From Liolophura sinensis (taxonomy: Eukaryota; Mollusca; Polyplacophora; Chitonida; Chitonidae): a stretch of 64,000 nt of DNA. The notes under the pieces were generated by a model. The model searched no databases. It was given only the letters and a program-made list of their open reading frames with translations, and was not told the origin of the DNA. The stretch lies in the NCBI RefSeq assembly GCF_032854445.1, contig NW_027017977.1, positions 62,001 to 126,000 on the forward strand, read 5' to 3'. Below are positions 43,391 to 55,063 of this stretch, piece by piece. The number at the start of each line of letters is the position of its first letter. Position 1 is the first letter of the stretch. Made by a program: the position numbers and the translations under genes.

Positions 43391-43669
43391 TTAGTAACCT
43401 CGGTTAGTAAGTCTTCAGGCGTCCTGGTGATGTCAGTAGTGAGAAACCCTATAAGTTTGGCACAACAGGGTCATTTTAGAAATCAATAATTTTTGGATTT
43501 TATCTTTTAAATTTGAAAAAAAAACACTCATTATTTTTAGTTGAAAGTTATCTTATTTTATTTTATTACCTTTCATTCCGTTGTAAGTAAGCTAAATGAT
43601 GTATATAGATAAAATGGCTTACCAGCCTGCTCTGGTTAGACATCTCACTCAGCTTCATCTCCATGTCAT

Positions 43670-43940
43670 TGACCTGGAACTCATTCATGGACTACGAATT
43701 TGAACTTTGATATAGAACTGATGCATGGAATACCCACTGTCTGCCCGGCATCATTGAAAACTGATGACCCCTTCTCTCTTGTGTGTTACCGGCTTTATTT
43801 CTTATTTGTATAATTTCTTACATATCTTTGTCTTTGGGAGCTAGTGTTAAACGTTGCTTTGGAAATGGATCTTGCGATTATCCACTTGGAACGCCCTTTA
43901 CGGACTACGAATGGTATACAAATGTCGGACATGACGCTAA
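43670..43940 (-). repeat. F repeat, copy 6
   Basis: Reverse orientation, from GACCTGGAACTCATTCATGG to GTCGGACATGACGCTAAT. It is close in sequence to copies 1 and 5. It is the only F copy here without LINE sequence on either side. Confidence 0.8.
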
Positions 43941-43946
43941 TATCAA

Positions 43947-44489
43947 ACTCTGTGAGACTTGTCATGGGAAAGGCAAATTCATCTGGCAGAACAACGTCAT
44001 CTAGAGGTAGATTTGCGTTGGACAATGTCTGGATCTGGGGACTTATAACCCGAAGTGTTTCCTTTATGTTCCCTTGATTGCTATGACCTGTTCACTTACA
44101 ATGAACATTCTCTCGTCTACAAGTATATTTAAAATTTATATTAGTAACTTCATTTACTTATCCAAAACCACATGTACAACTCTAAATAAATATTCCATTC
44201 TCATGGTTGAAATTATTGGTTTGCAGTTTCTGCATTCCAGTAACAGTGACCTGTACATTAACTTTTCATGAAACTCACAGATACTCAACAAGAAATGGTT
44301 GCAAACTGGTTTTGCACAAGCGCAATTTTGCAATAGCTGTGACTTCCTCCAAAGCCTATGCAATCCGAAAAGATTGGATTTTAAACTATATACTTTTCCA
44401 TGAACAACTCCTTAAGATAATACACTTATGAAAATGTATGAGCAAGTAGATAAGCAATAATACCCTTAGAGCTACAATTAAAATACATA
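43947..44489. other. 0.5 kb without recognised feature
   Basis: No domain or known repeat found. Short frames such as 44207-44431 overlap frames on the other strand and show no family features. Confidence 0.5.
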
Positions 44490-45576
44490 AACTCTGTCAA
44501 AAAAGAAACTCAACCCCCGTATTTTAGACATTTTAATGTTTAGTTTTAGGACGGCACAACTTTTTTCTTATTGAAGACAGAAGTCAGAAATTTGGCAGAA
44601 TAATAATGGTCATGTTTAAAACTGTCTTTTCAAAAGTCATCTCACAGACACCAGTTGCTCACCAGGGGGCGTCTTCCTCAGTATCTCGTATGACCACCAT
44701 GGGTTGCAATCACTGCACGGCATCTCCTTGGACAAGAACGGATAAGACGCCGGATTCTGTCCTGGAGAATGGCCCTCCACTCCTCCTGTAACGCAACGGC
44801 GAGCTGTTGAAGCGTCTGTGGCAGTGGCTGACGTTGACGCACGTGTCGATCCAGAGTATCCCACAGGTGTTCAATAGGGTTGAGGTCTGGTGATTTAGAG
44901 GGCCACGGCAAGACATTGACGTTGGAATCCTGCAGAAAGTTCATTGTTGCACGTGCAGTATGAGGCCTGCCGTTGTCCTGTTGAAAAAGCTGTGTCTGTC
45001 GGTCAATAATCGGGAGAAGGTGAGGCTGTAACACGTGGTTGATGTAACGATCTTGAAGTGGGGTCGTGATTCTTAGCCTTCCATTTCTCGGGCGATAGTT
45101 GGTCGAATTAAAGTTGTTGTAACGGCTCCAAAGTCGGGATATCGTTGTTTTGTGAACATTTAGGTGTCGTGCAATAGTACCAAAACTTTCTCCGGCTTGA
45201 AGACGACCAATGGCGATATTTCGGTCGGCAGCACTCAGTCGCGGCATTTTACCGACTGCCTTTCGTCGACGAATGAATGAATAAAATACGAAAGCACATG
45301 GGCTTTTAAACACCCCCACACTATAACTGCCATTGACATGATTTGCATGTGAATGATTCTGTGTGCGACGTCAACAGGGTCAGTCCATGCGTTGTGACGT
45401 CATAAGCAATAAAATACACTTAGGAGAGAAAAAGCAGTTGTTTGGATGGTAATCTTCATTAAAAACGTGTATAATTTCATTACATTTGGCTAAAATTTAG
45501 TTTCGAAGCAATAACTTTATTCCAACGAATTTTTGATATCCGAGGACAGGGGTTGCGTTTCTTTTTTGACAGAGTC
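44490..45576 (-). mobile_element. Tc1-type transposon with internal deletion
   Basis: 1,087 bp. Inverted ends ACTCTGTCAAAAAAGAAAC on both sides, flanked by TA at 44488-44489 and 45577-45578. It carries a shortened transposase gene on the minus strand. Its ends share AAAAAAGAAAC with the element at 50234-51680, which has a related transposase. Confidence 0.93.
44678..45247 (-). pseudogene. Tc1 transposase lacking part of the catalytic core
   Basis: One open frame from MPRLSAADRNIAIGR (45247) to THGGHTRY (44681). The helix-turn-helix is intact (LQAGESFGTIARHLNVHKTT). At about 45050 the sequence passes directly from PLQDRYI to NHVLQPHLLPI, removing the second helix-turn-helix and the region with the first catalytic Asp while keeping the frame. 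The second Asp (QQDNGRPHTA) and the third acidic site (DLNPIEHLWDTLD) remain. It could still bind DNA but cannot be catalytic. I chose the ATG at 45247 by family resemblance; the frame is open further upstream. Confidence 0.9.
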
Positions 45577-45689
45577 TATATACACATAGAAATTCTGTCA
45601 AATTGAACCTCTTACATATAAGTTGATGGACATGCCAGTCTAGCGCATGGAGGTATGATTGCCTACCTCATTTTTCTGTGACATCAAGC

Positions 45690-45960
45690 CTTAATGTTGA
45701 ATGTCCAGGACTTGCAAGTACTGGTAATCTGGGACTTGCAATTGCTGTTGTGTTGGGGCTTGCAAGGAGTGGTAATCGAGGACTTGCAAGTGCTCATGTG
45801 TTGGGGCTTGCAAGAACTGGTAATCTGGGACTTGCAATAAGGGGCTCTCTGGTTGGTACACCACTGTCTGCGTCTGGTGCAGTTTCAACAAAAGATTGTG
45901 GACTTCAAACTGTTTCTTCTCATTCAAGTGACCTCCCCTCAACTCCGTCACTGGAGCTGT
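45690..45960 (-). other. Possible host exon with 8-residue repeats
   Basis: Minus-strand open frame after a TTTGACAG acceptor-like site: VTELRGGHLNEKKQFEVHNL, then a Gln-rich part made of the minisatellite. It lies upstream of the DUF4806-like exons on the same strand and could belong to that gene, but no donor or linking exon was established. Confidence 0.3.
45708..45850 (+). repeat. 24-bp minisatellite with 48-bp higher-order period
   Basis: Nearly six units beginning GGACTTGCAAG or GGGCTTGCAAG, alternating between a type ending TGGTAATCTG and a type ending TGTTG. On the minus strand the unit is 8 codons (LQVPDYQY, LQAPTQQQ alternate). Confidence 0.9.
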
Positions 45961-46145
45961 CAAATCCAGAGAAACATTTTAGAAGCCTTCTGGTTTTTTG
46001 TCGCCTGTAAATGAAGAGACACCTGACACCTAAACGAAATGCAGCAGAAAAAAATATTTAAAAAATAATGAAGTGATAACCTATTCAGTTTTGATGATTT
46101 CAAACATTTTCAAACATTAATTTTTTTACATTACCAACGAAATCA

Positions 46146-46817
46146 CCCCCGTGGGATCTTCGGGATAATAAGAATAGGACCTCATCCCTCTAGGCAAGCT
46201 TGGCGTATGACACTACTAACCAAGAGCTCTCCTGTGTGAGCCTGGTGAATATAATAGGCTCACATCTTCTCAGTTATATGAGAGACAACAGGGAAGCGAC
46301 CTGCATGCCGTGGGTTGCGACATGTAATCTACGAGGACGGGGTCCTGGTGGCTGAGGGCGTGCTGGTCTTGCGAGATCCTCATGTCCAGCACGTCACTTT
46401 GGCCCTTACTTGTAGAGAGACGGGAGGTCGGATGGGCCCGGTCCGATCAATCGGCTTGGTCATGTCTTGCCTCTGCCTGGTCCTAAACAACCCTTCTAAA
46501 CAATCATTTAGAGAACAAATGGTATTTCTGAAATATCGTTTGCGGGACTATGCTTGATGCGATGACTCATGGGTCTATCGAGTAGATTGAATTTAACCTT
46601 TGGTATAAATCAATCTGTTCGAGTATACCTCATATGGAATCCTTGGTGTCTTTCCTGCTGGATATTTCCAGGTTCAGGCATCGCCCTTGCTGGCACTCCG
46701 TGGTGGGTGGGGAACATATGGGGTGAAATATATATATATCCAAACTTTTAATAAGTATGGATCATTGCCACACGTTGATCCTTCAGAATCTTATCCAGCC
46801 GGTCTCCAAGGAAGTGT
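46146..46817 (+). mobile_element. LINE 5' UTR plus inter-ORF scrap, copy N
   Basis: 46146-46735 is a nearly complete LINE 5' UTR. 46738-46817 matches the inter-ORF region (CAAACTTTTAATAAG, CGGTCTCCAAGGAAG), so ORF1 is deleted in between. A second LINE starts immediately at 46818. In the third UTR hairpin this copy carries the compensatory change discussed in the findings. Confidence 0.85.
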
Positions 46818-47417
46818 CCACCGTGGGGTTTCCGGGGTGATAAGAATAGGACAGCCCTCTAGGCAAGCTTGTTGTAAAAGTCGACTAACCAGGAACTCTC
46901 CTGTGTGAGCCCGTTGAATATAATAGGCTCATATCTTCCCGGTTGTATGAGAGGCAACCGGGGAGCGACCTGTTTGCCGTGGGTTGCGACATGTAATTTC
47001 TGAGGACGGTATCCTGGTGGCTGAGGGCGTGTTGGTCTTGCGAGAACCTCACGCCCAACACGCTACTTTACTTACTTTGAGAGAGACGGGAGGTCGGATG
47101 GGCCCGGTCCGATCAGTCGGCTGGTCACGTCAAGCCCTACAGATGATCTCGCTTGTCATTTCTTTCACATACTGTGATGTGAAATTGGTATTTACCCAAA
47201 TGCTCTTCTCTTTGATCAATGTAGAAGGCTATGGCTAATGTGTCAATCGAGAGTAGATTGAATTTAACCTTGTTGGTATAACTCAATCTATTCGAGTATA
47301 CCTTGCGTGGATTTCCTGTTTCTATTCTCTGCTGGTCATCCGCAGAGGTAGATTCGCCCGTGTTGGCACTCCGTGGCGGGTGGGGGACACGTAAGGCGAA
47401 TTCTTACTATATCAATT

Positions 47418-48440
47418 ATGTCATCCTCAAAAACCATATCCAATGCTCCAGTAAACACTGCAAAAAAACCCGTAAAAATGAGGAATTTCTTGAAATAGGC
47501 ACTGGAGAGGACAGTTGGCCGGCTTTCATTGTTTTATCAACGAAAAACGACCAACATCCGGCGTCTAAACTAGATCCTTTTGCTCTGAAAAAAAACAATA
47601 GAAGGTTCAGCTGGTAAAGTTAAAAACGTTAAAAAATTAAGATCTGGCGATATCCTAATTGAATGTTTTGGAAAACAGCAGACATTCAATTTATTATTAT
47701 TGAATTCCGTTTTGGACGTGTCTGTTTTTGCGTCGCCACATAAATCGTTAAAAAGCTGCAAGGGCATTATAGGTGACAGGAATCGGGATCTTATTGACCT
47801 GTCTGAAGAACAAATTTCTGCTGAATTAAAGTCTGAGGGTCTTACCAATGTTAAGCGTTTGGTTACGAAAAAAATCTGGTAACACCATTAAACTCAACAC
47901 TTACTTATTAACATTCAAGAGCACATCACTTTCGTCATCCATTTACATTGGCCCGTACAGGGTTCGTGTTGACCTGTACATTCCCAACCCGACAAGGTGT
48001 TTTACGTGCCAAAAATTTGGTCACGGCAAGGGCCAATGTATAAATAAATTGATTTGTTTTCGATGCGGGAAGGAAGGTCATGAGGGTTTCGACTGCAGTG
48101 ACACGTTTAAATGTTGTAATTGCAGTGGAGATCATATGGCCTCCTCTAAAGACTGTCCATTATTCCTAAAAGAAAAACAGATAGTCACTTTAAAAGTTAA
48201 AAATAACATCCCGTACCAGGAAGCACGTAAATTAGTGTGCAATACATCACAGGCTTTGTTTTCAAGTGTGGTCAAGCGAGTTACAACATCTGTTCCTACT
48301 CAGACATCACTCACTTGGCCAATTGGAAACGATCAGCCTCAAACCATATCCGCCCAAACTTCTGCTAAACCTGCAGCCCAGCCTAAATATAGCTCTTGTT
48401 CTACACAAACTATATATATTGCGAAAGTCCCAAAAATATA
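47418..48440 (+). pseudogene. LINE ORF1, broken (copy O)
   Basis: ATG at 47418 (MSSSKTISNAPVNTAKK) runs to a TAG at 47496. The frame shifts again near 47595 and 47870. The 47848-48441 stretch holds the conserved LNTYLLTF and RVRVDLYIPNPTR segments and the zinc knuckles CFTCQKFGHGKGQC, CFRCGKEGHEGFDC and CCNCSGDHMASSKDC. All three keep their Cys and His. The Ser/Thr/Gln-rich tail follows. Confidence 0.85.
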
Positions 48441-50233
48441 GAACCACAACGCAAAACAGCTGAACCTAATAAATTTCCTGACAAAAAGCCAAGCAAAGGA
48501 GGGAATAATAATAATAATCAACCTAGTGGTCCTGTGGAACGTTCTTCCAAGGCCACCAGGGACCCTATCCAAACTTTTGATAAGTTTCTATCGTTGGAGA
48601 ATGTCGAACCTTCAACATCAGACGCGGAGGTGATGGATACATCACCCGCACCAGGGAGACCTGGCGATCTCCAAGGAAGGGTCGACCTCGGTCCAAGCAT
48701 GAATCTCCTATACGCCTTCCTCCATAATGTCTTCCTAAGATAAAATTATACGGTGGAATTGTCGAGGATTTAAGGCAAATTTTATTGAAATAACACAGCT
48801 AGTTCGATCTTTCAATCCAGTTGCCCTGTGTCTTCAGGAAACTCACCTGAAGACATCTGACAAACGTGAAATAACTTAAAAATTATTCCCTTAATAGCAC
48901 ATATTGTATTGAAGAAGAGCGAGATGCAGGCAGCTCCCCGATCTTCATAAATAACAATATTATCCACAGCCCTATTGCTCTGGATACAGATCTTCAGGCT
49001 GTGGCCGTTCGTGTTTCATTATATGAAACAGTCACATTATGTTCGGTGTATATACCTCCGAACACCTCTTTGTCAGCTTTTTAGTTACACAATCTAAAAG
49101 AACAATTACCTAAAGCGTTTATAATACTGGGAGATTTTAATTCCCATAACCCCCTATGGGGCAGTAATAACATAAATAATAAGGGAAAGATAGTGGAAGA
49201 CTTCTTATCGAAGGAGGAACTGTGTTATTTCAATGATGGTTCTAATACCTATTTACATCCGGGTAACGGCACTTATTCTGCTATCGATCTCACTATCACA
49301 GATCCATCACTTTTCCTTGGTGTTTCTTGGAAGTTGCATGACGATCTTTTGTGGTAGTAACCATTTTCCTATAATCCTAGAGCATATCGCTCTAATTCTT
49401 TAGCTTTGTCTCAATAAGATCGAGAAATGGGCAACTAAAAACAGTTTTAGATTTTCAACGTCTAAAACCGTCGGTATGCATTTTTGTAATAAACGGAAAC
49501 TTCATCTTGACCCTGAGCTTAATTTTTGTGGTGAACAGGTTAAAATTGTTGGAGAAACAAATTTTTTAGGTGTAATATTTGATAGTAAGCTATCTTTTAT
49601 ACCTGATATTAACATGCTTAAAGTTAAATGTACAAAGGCTCTCGATAACATTAAGGTCTTGTCTAGCACCGATTGGGGTGCTGACCGATCACTTTTACTT
49701 AACTTATATCGTTCTCTGGTGAGGTCTAAATTGGACTTTGGGTCCATCATTTACGGTTCCGCTAGGAAGTCGAACATTAAACTGTTGGATCATGTTCATC
49801 ACAAAGGTTTGAGGCTCAGCATTGGTGCTTATTGAACCTCCCCAGTAGAAAGTTTATACGTGGAGGCAAATGAGCCTTCTTTATATCATCGACGTATAAA
49901 TCTTAGCCTTCAATAAGCTAGTAAGCTTAAAGGTCATCCAACAAACCCTGCCTACTGTGTTTTCAATCCATTATATGTAGACAAATATATTAAATGTCCA
50001 AACAAGATCTTTTTGTTCGGTTTTCGCATGCGGGACCATATTGTGGGTGCTAAAAATCAAGCTGGAGAATATAGCCCCGGTGTCTTTTCCGGAGTCTCCT
50101 CCATGACTTCTTCCACAAACTAAACCAACATTTGATCTATGTAAATATAATAAATCCAATTCAAATCCTCTTAAAATTCAGCAAAGTTTTGCTGAAATCA
50201 AGACTGATTTTTTGGATTATAAATTTATATATA

Positions 50234-51680
50234 CTATCCAAAAAAAGAAACGCATAACCCGGTTTTTTGCGGAGGTGATGCAGTCTTTTCAATTATGCAT
50301 AACTAAATAAGAATTGCTATTCTGCAAATATTTTTTACACAGATTAAGGAAGGGTCCATATCTAGACAACAAGGCCATCAACTTGAGGTAAGACACTCAC
50401 AATGAGTCTCCCACTTGAGTGGAATGTCAGTATCTGTTGTGACCACTACGGGCACGAATAACAGTTCTGACACGCCTTGTCATGGACTGGATGAGACGCT
50501 GGATAGAGGCCTGGGGAATGTTCTGCTACTCCTCCTGCAAACATGCAACTTGCTCTTGAAGCGTTTGGGGTTGAGGTTGACGTTGGCGTAGACGTCGATC
50601 AAGTTCATCCCACAGATGCTCAATTGGGTTAAGATCCGGGGAACGGGACGGCCAGGGTAGCACATTTACATTGTTTTCGGCGAGGAAGTCCCTTGTGACA
50701 CGTGCGTGTGCGGTCTGGCGTTGTCCTGCTGGAACAACTCCCGCTGAACGTCAATGACAGGTAAGAGGTGTGGCTGCAGGATGGTGTCTCGGTAGCGTAC
50801 GGCCGTAAGATTTCCCTGAACGTGGACAAGATTTGTACGACCAGTATACGATATTGCTGCCCACATCATCACACTCCCTCCACCAAATCTGTCCACTTGG
50901 CGTACGCAGTTAGGGGCATAACGTTCGTGAGCACGTCTGTAAACCCGGTTTCTACCATCACGTCTCTGCAATAGGAATCCCCTATCCCCTGAGGACGCAG
51001 CACGATCCCAACATAGGGCCTCCTGGCTCTCAGACCATGTACCCTCAGCCTGTTCCGCACTGTCTGACCTGATATCCTCCTCAGTCCCGGTATGCTGGCT
51101 GCTGTGCTTTCAGCTGTAGCACAACGGTCACGCAAATGGAGGACCCTTATGTAGCGATGTAGCTGCTGTAGTGACACGTGGTCGACCTGAACGCCGACGG
51201 TTATTTGTTGTCCCAGTATTGTTGTAGCGGGCAGCAAGCCGTGAAATCGTGCTCTGGCTGACGTGTAGACGCCTAGAAATTGACGATTGGGACTCTCCAG
51301 CTTGAAGTCTTCCAATGGCAATATTTCTTGTGACAGTGTCAAGACGTGGCATGTTGAATCAGCTTGAAAACACCACTTGAAAGACGCCGATTTCCGGCCC
51401 GAAGTTGCGGTTTTATAGTCACACACTGCATGCTTTCCATGCGTAAGTTCGGCGTGTAAAACTGCACGTGATGCAGTGTGGTGCTGTATTTTTTACTTCT
51501 TCCAAAAACGGCCTCCAAACTCAACATTTTCAACCAAGAAATGTTTTGAAGAATAAAATGTGTGCTAACTGTGACTATTAACAATATTAAAACACATTTT
51601 GCTCATGAAATGAAGACAAAATGTATTTATTTCATTTTAAAATAAAACAAAACACCTATGCGTTTCTTTTTTTTGGATAG
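50234..51680 (-). mobile_element. Tc1-type transposon inside LINE RNase H
   Basis: 1,447 bp. Inverted ends CTATCCAAAAAAAGAAACGC on both sides, with TA at 50232-50233 and 51681-51682. LINE coding resumes directly on each side. Confidence 0.95.
50480..51352 (-). pseudogene. Tc1 transposase, frameshifted
   Basis: Starts MPRLDTVTRNIAIGRLQAGE at 51352. Two helix-turn-helix units are recognisable (SISRRLHVSQSTISRLAARY, and SGQTVRNRLRVHGLRARRP in another frame). The catalytic first Asp region is altered, followed by RFGGGSVMMWAAIS, then FQQDNARPHT (second Asp) and, in a further frame, the third acidic site region near 50640-50590 (SPDLNPIEHLW type, seen as TQLSICGMN in the shifted frame). At least three frameshifts (near 51150, 50970 and 50690). 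Confidence 0.87.
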
Positions 51681-52216
51681 TATATACTGACGGGTCAAAG
51701 CATGGGGACCGGGTTGCGGCTGCGGATGTCTTAGAGCAGCGGGTCACTTTTCTTCGTCTGCCACCTTTATCTTCTATCTTTTCTGCAGCGGCCAGGGCTT
51801 TACTCCTGGCCTTATCATATGTTTCCTCAGGGCATGCCCAGAGGGCAGTGATATGCAGCGACTCACTGTGTTGTCTTTTGGCGATTCAGAATAATAAATT
51901 TAAAAATCCATTGATACTTGAGATAATAGCCAAACACCGAAAACTAATTAAAGAAGTAAAGATGTTATATTCTGTTGGATACCAATCACACTGGTATCCA
52001 CTGGTGTCCACAGTCGTGGACAGGGAAGCGAAAGCTGCCCTATATAAACCTATATCTCGGGTTAAAATCACTTATACTGACGTGAAGTCTAATATTCTTA
52101 CATATATTCGTCGCCTTTGCCAGGGTGAATGGGACTTGCAGATCCATAATAAACTGCATGCCATTCATCCTGTCATTGGCTACAATGCCTATACTTGTAA
52201 AATGCCTCGTAGAGAC

Positions 52217-52485
52217 GGGGCCTCCGTGGCTTAGTCGGTTAGCGCGCGCGCTAGCGCAGCGCAATGACCCAGAAGCCTCTCACCAATGCGGTCGCTGTGA
52301 GTTCAAGACCAGCTCATGCTGCCTTCCTCTTCGGCCGTACGTGGGAAGGTCTGCCAGCAACCTGCGGATGGTCGTGGGTTTCCCCCCCGGGCTCTGCCCG
52401 GTTTCCACCCACCATAATGCTGGCCGCGGTCGTATAAGTGAAATATTCTTGAGTACGGCGTAAAACACCAATCAAAAAAAAATAT
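52217..52485 (+). repeat. SINE-A, full length, in LINE copy O
   Basis: Plus-strand 269-bp copy. The head shows GTGGCTTAGTCGGTTAGCGC and the tail ends in an A run. The perfect target duplication CTCGTAGAGAC lies at 52206-52216 and 52486-52496. Confidence 0.95.
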
Positions 52486-53021
52486 CTCGTAGAGACCAAG
52501 TAGTTTTAACGAGATGTCGTGTCGGGCATTCTCATCTGACACACAATTTCATCTTAGATAGGAGCAGTGCTCCCGAGTGTGTTGGATGTCATGCTGAATA
52601 CGGCATCAAACATATCTTGGTTAACTGTGTGAACTTTGCCCATGTTCAGCAAAGGTTCTACACGGTCAACTCTCAATATGATTTATTTGACAGCATGGCT
52701 GGCGATGTTGTCATAAATTATTTGAAGGCCATTGGCCCATATCATAAAATATAAATTTTAATTGTCATAAATATCTATAGATAAACAGTTATATTCATAT
52801 AGATATCTACATGTACTATAATCCTGGTTTTGGAGTTTTAACTCTTATTTTTCTTTTGTACGATTTCAAACATGTCTATATTTTTTGTTTTATTTTTGAT
52901 GTTCATATTATCATATCGAAAGCCTTGACCGTCTCGCGTTTTCACCTTGTTCTCGCCACGATATGGCTGAAAAATTGCCGATGTGGCGTTAAGCCATAAT
53001 CATTCATTTATTCATTCATTC

Positions 53022-54506
53022 ACCTATTGCGTGGTTATCCCGGAGTACTCACGCATAATCCAATGTGATGTGCATAATTCCAGTCCCCAATTTTTGCTAT
53101 CCCCAATGCTAAACTAATTGACAACTGTCAGTACGCACGTAAGTATTGCAATTCATTTTTACTCTATAACCTTGTGGCATCCGTAGCCTATACCGGTCGC
53201 ACGGCATGTTGTTGTTGTAATCAAGCATTTCGAAAGACAAAACAATGGCTACAGCAGTATGGAATGACCGCAAATTGTTGGACTCAATCAGATTGTGTCT
53301 TACAAACATAGCTTGGCAGGGCGCCATTCGACCAATCAAATGCCACAATACAAAGCCCAAATTCACTGCACTGTAGAAAACGGCAAAACAGCAACCTCCA
53401 GCAATATTAGGTGTCTGTGTGCAGTACCGGTTTGGTGCTGAGCATTTGTAGTTTAAGTAATAATATAGTTTTATTAATGCATGTACCTTATAGCATGAGA
53501 AAATCATTTGATCGCATTTGGTTCGCCTTTAAGCATGTGAATTCAAATCTTGAAATTCACACTGGGGCTCGGCGTTCATATATATATATATGTTAGAGCA
53601 CCCGGGATTCTGGCAATGACAAGTAGGTCATAAATAACATAGAGATAAATTGACCAAAATGATGATTTGCCATATGTAGCAATTACTTTAGTTCCCCATT
53701 TTTCCACTAGGGGGCGGTCTCTGGTAACTCCTGCCCCAATTTTATCAATGTGTGCAGCATTACGATACAAACAGTATTGTAATCCCCAGTCATTAGGTGG
53801 CTGAGTTAAATGTCCCCACGCAGCTTTGTACAGGACAGGGCTTGATACATGTATTGGGCCTTCCTGGCTGTAAGCACATGTAACTCCAAGAGTAAAACTT
53901 CATACTTAAATAACTGATACCACTAAAGGTAAGCATATATACTTGTGTCGTGCATCAGATCCCATATTGCTCAGTCGTTAGGTTCGGCCACGGATGGCCC
54001 CAGACCAACGTCAGAACAACCTCCATTGAAATACCTGATACATTCTTTGGTGTGGCGTAAAACACCAATCAAACAAATACAGAAATAAATAAATAAAAAC
54101 CTGAAACAGTTGTCGTTGCAGTATGTCACGGGCTTTGAGACAAAAATTACCTATTAAATACATTTTCATGGCCTTAAGTTTGCAGACACTTATGTTCCTT
54201 GTCTATTCATCTGTCGATTTATGCTAAGCACAACGTCCATCTGTTATTACCAAGGCCGCATGGGTTCAACATTCCTTCGTGATGCTCAAAGCAAACGGCT
54301 GTACTGACAGCCTCAACATGTTTGACAAGCCCAGGTAACTGTATCAGCTGTTTAAATGGAGCATGCTCTGACGTTTGTTTGGGGCCATCCGGGGCTGAAA
54401 AAATTTTGCCAAACGTAATGTCATAGCAATCTCGGATTATCTTACAACATACAACGTTGAGGCAAAGCACATAACATTAGCACATGATATACCTATTTTC
54501 ATGAAG
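53022..54506. other. 1.5 kb mostly without recognised feature
   Basis: Between two LINE copies. It holds a short TA microsatellite at about 53577-53591 and a SINE-like element at 53955-54097. Short frames (for example 53109-53507 on the minus strand) show no recognisable domain. Confidence 0.5.
53955..54097 (+). repeat. Short SINE-like element (SINE-C)
   Basis: An A-box-like TTGCTCAGTCGTTAGGTTCG is followed within about 80 bp by a tail GGTGTGGCGTAAAACACCAA then TCAAACAAATAC and A/T-rich repeats. The tail matches SINE-A but the body does not, so it is either a heavily deleted SINE-A or a separate family using the same tail. Confidence 0.6.
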
Positions 54507-55063
54507 CAGTAAGCATAATAATGAATGAATGAATGATTATGGCTTAACGCCACATCGGCAATATTTCAGCCATATCGTGGCGAGAACAAGGTGAAAACGC
54601 GAGACGGTTAAGGTCTTCGATATGATAACATGAACATCAAAAGTAAAAAGTACAGACATGTTTAAAATCGCATAAAAGAAAAATAAGAGTTAAAACTCGA
54701 AAACCAGGGTTATATATATTACATGTATAAATCTATATGTATATAACTGTTTATCTTTAGATATTTATGACAATTAAAATTTATATTTTATGATATAGGC
54801 CAATGACCTTCAAATAATTTATGACAACATCGCCAGCGATGCTGTCAAATAAATCATATATAGATTTGACTGTGTACAATCTTTGCCGAACATGGGCAAA
54901 GTCTACACAGTCAACCAGAATATGTTTGATGCCATATTGAGCATCACATCCAACACACTCGGGAGCACTGCTCCCATCCAAGATGAAATTGTGTGTTAGA
55001 CGAAAATGTCCAATACGGAATCTCGTTAAAACGACTTGGTCTAAACAAGACACATCAATTGTA

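Larger units (their letters stand above)
48727..52754 (+). pseudogene. LINE ORF2, deleted and interrupted (copy O)
   Basis: The ATG at 48727 is followed by a stop three codons later (TAA). The endonuclease can be followed to 49390 (WNCRGFK, LCLQETHLKTS, GDFNSHNPLWGS). A deletion then joins it to the region after reverse transcriptase motif C (49403), so motifs A to C are all lost. 49476-49835 is open (CNKRKLHLDPELNFCGEQ). RNase H is split by the Tc1 between IYT and DGSK, then continues with ARALLLALSY and CSDSLCCLLAI. The Cys/His C-terminus is split by the SINE and ends IGPYHKI. Confidence 0.87.
46818..53021 (+). mobile_element. LINE copy O with Tc1 and SINE insertions
   Basis: Plus strand: 5' UTR 46818-47395, ORF1 47418-48440, ORF2 from 48727 with a large deletion at about 49400, end of ORF2 at 52754, 3' UTR and ATTC tail to 53021. 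A Tc1 element (50234-51680) lies in RNase H and a SINE (52217-52485) lies in the C-terminal region. Confidence 0.9.

Noticed and set aside
43783-44004. Secreted-peptide-like frame (hydrophobic start, Cys pairs) repeated in F copies
   Set aside because: It has no ATG in that frame in this copy (a TGA lies 18 bases upstream), frame conservation follows from recent common descent, and the end differs between copies.
45678-46010. Plus-strand frame with Gly/Leu/Ala-rich repeats over the minisatellite
   Set aside because: Open frame is a by-product of 24-bp units; the composition is repetitive and no start or splice context supports it.
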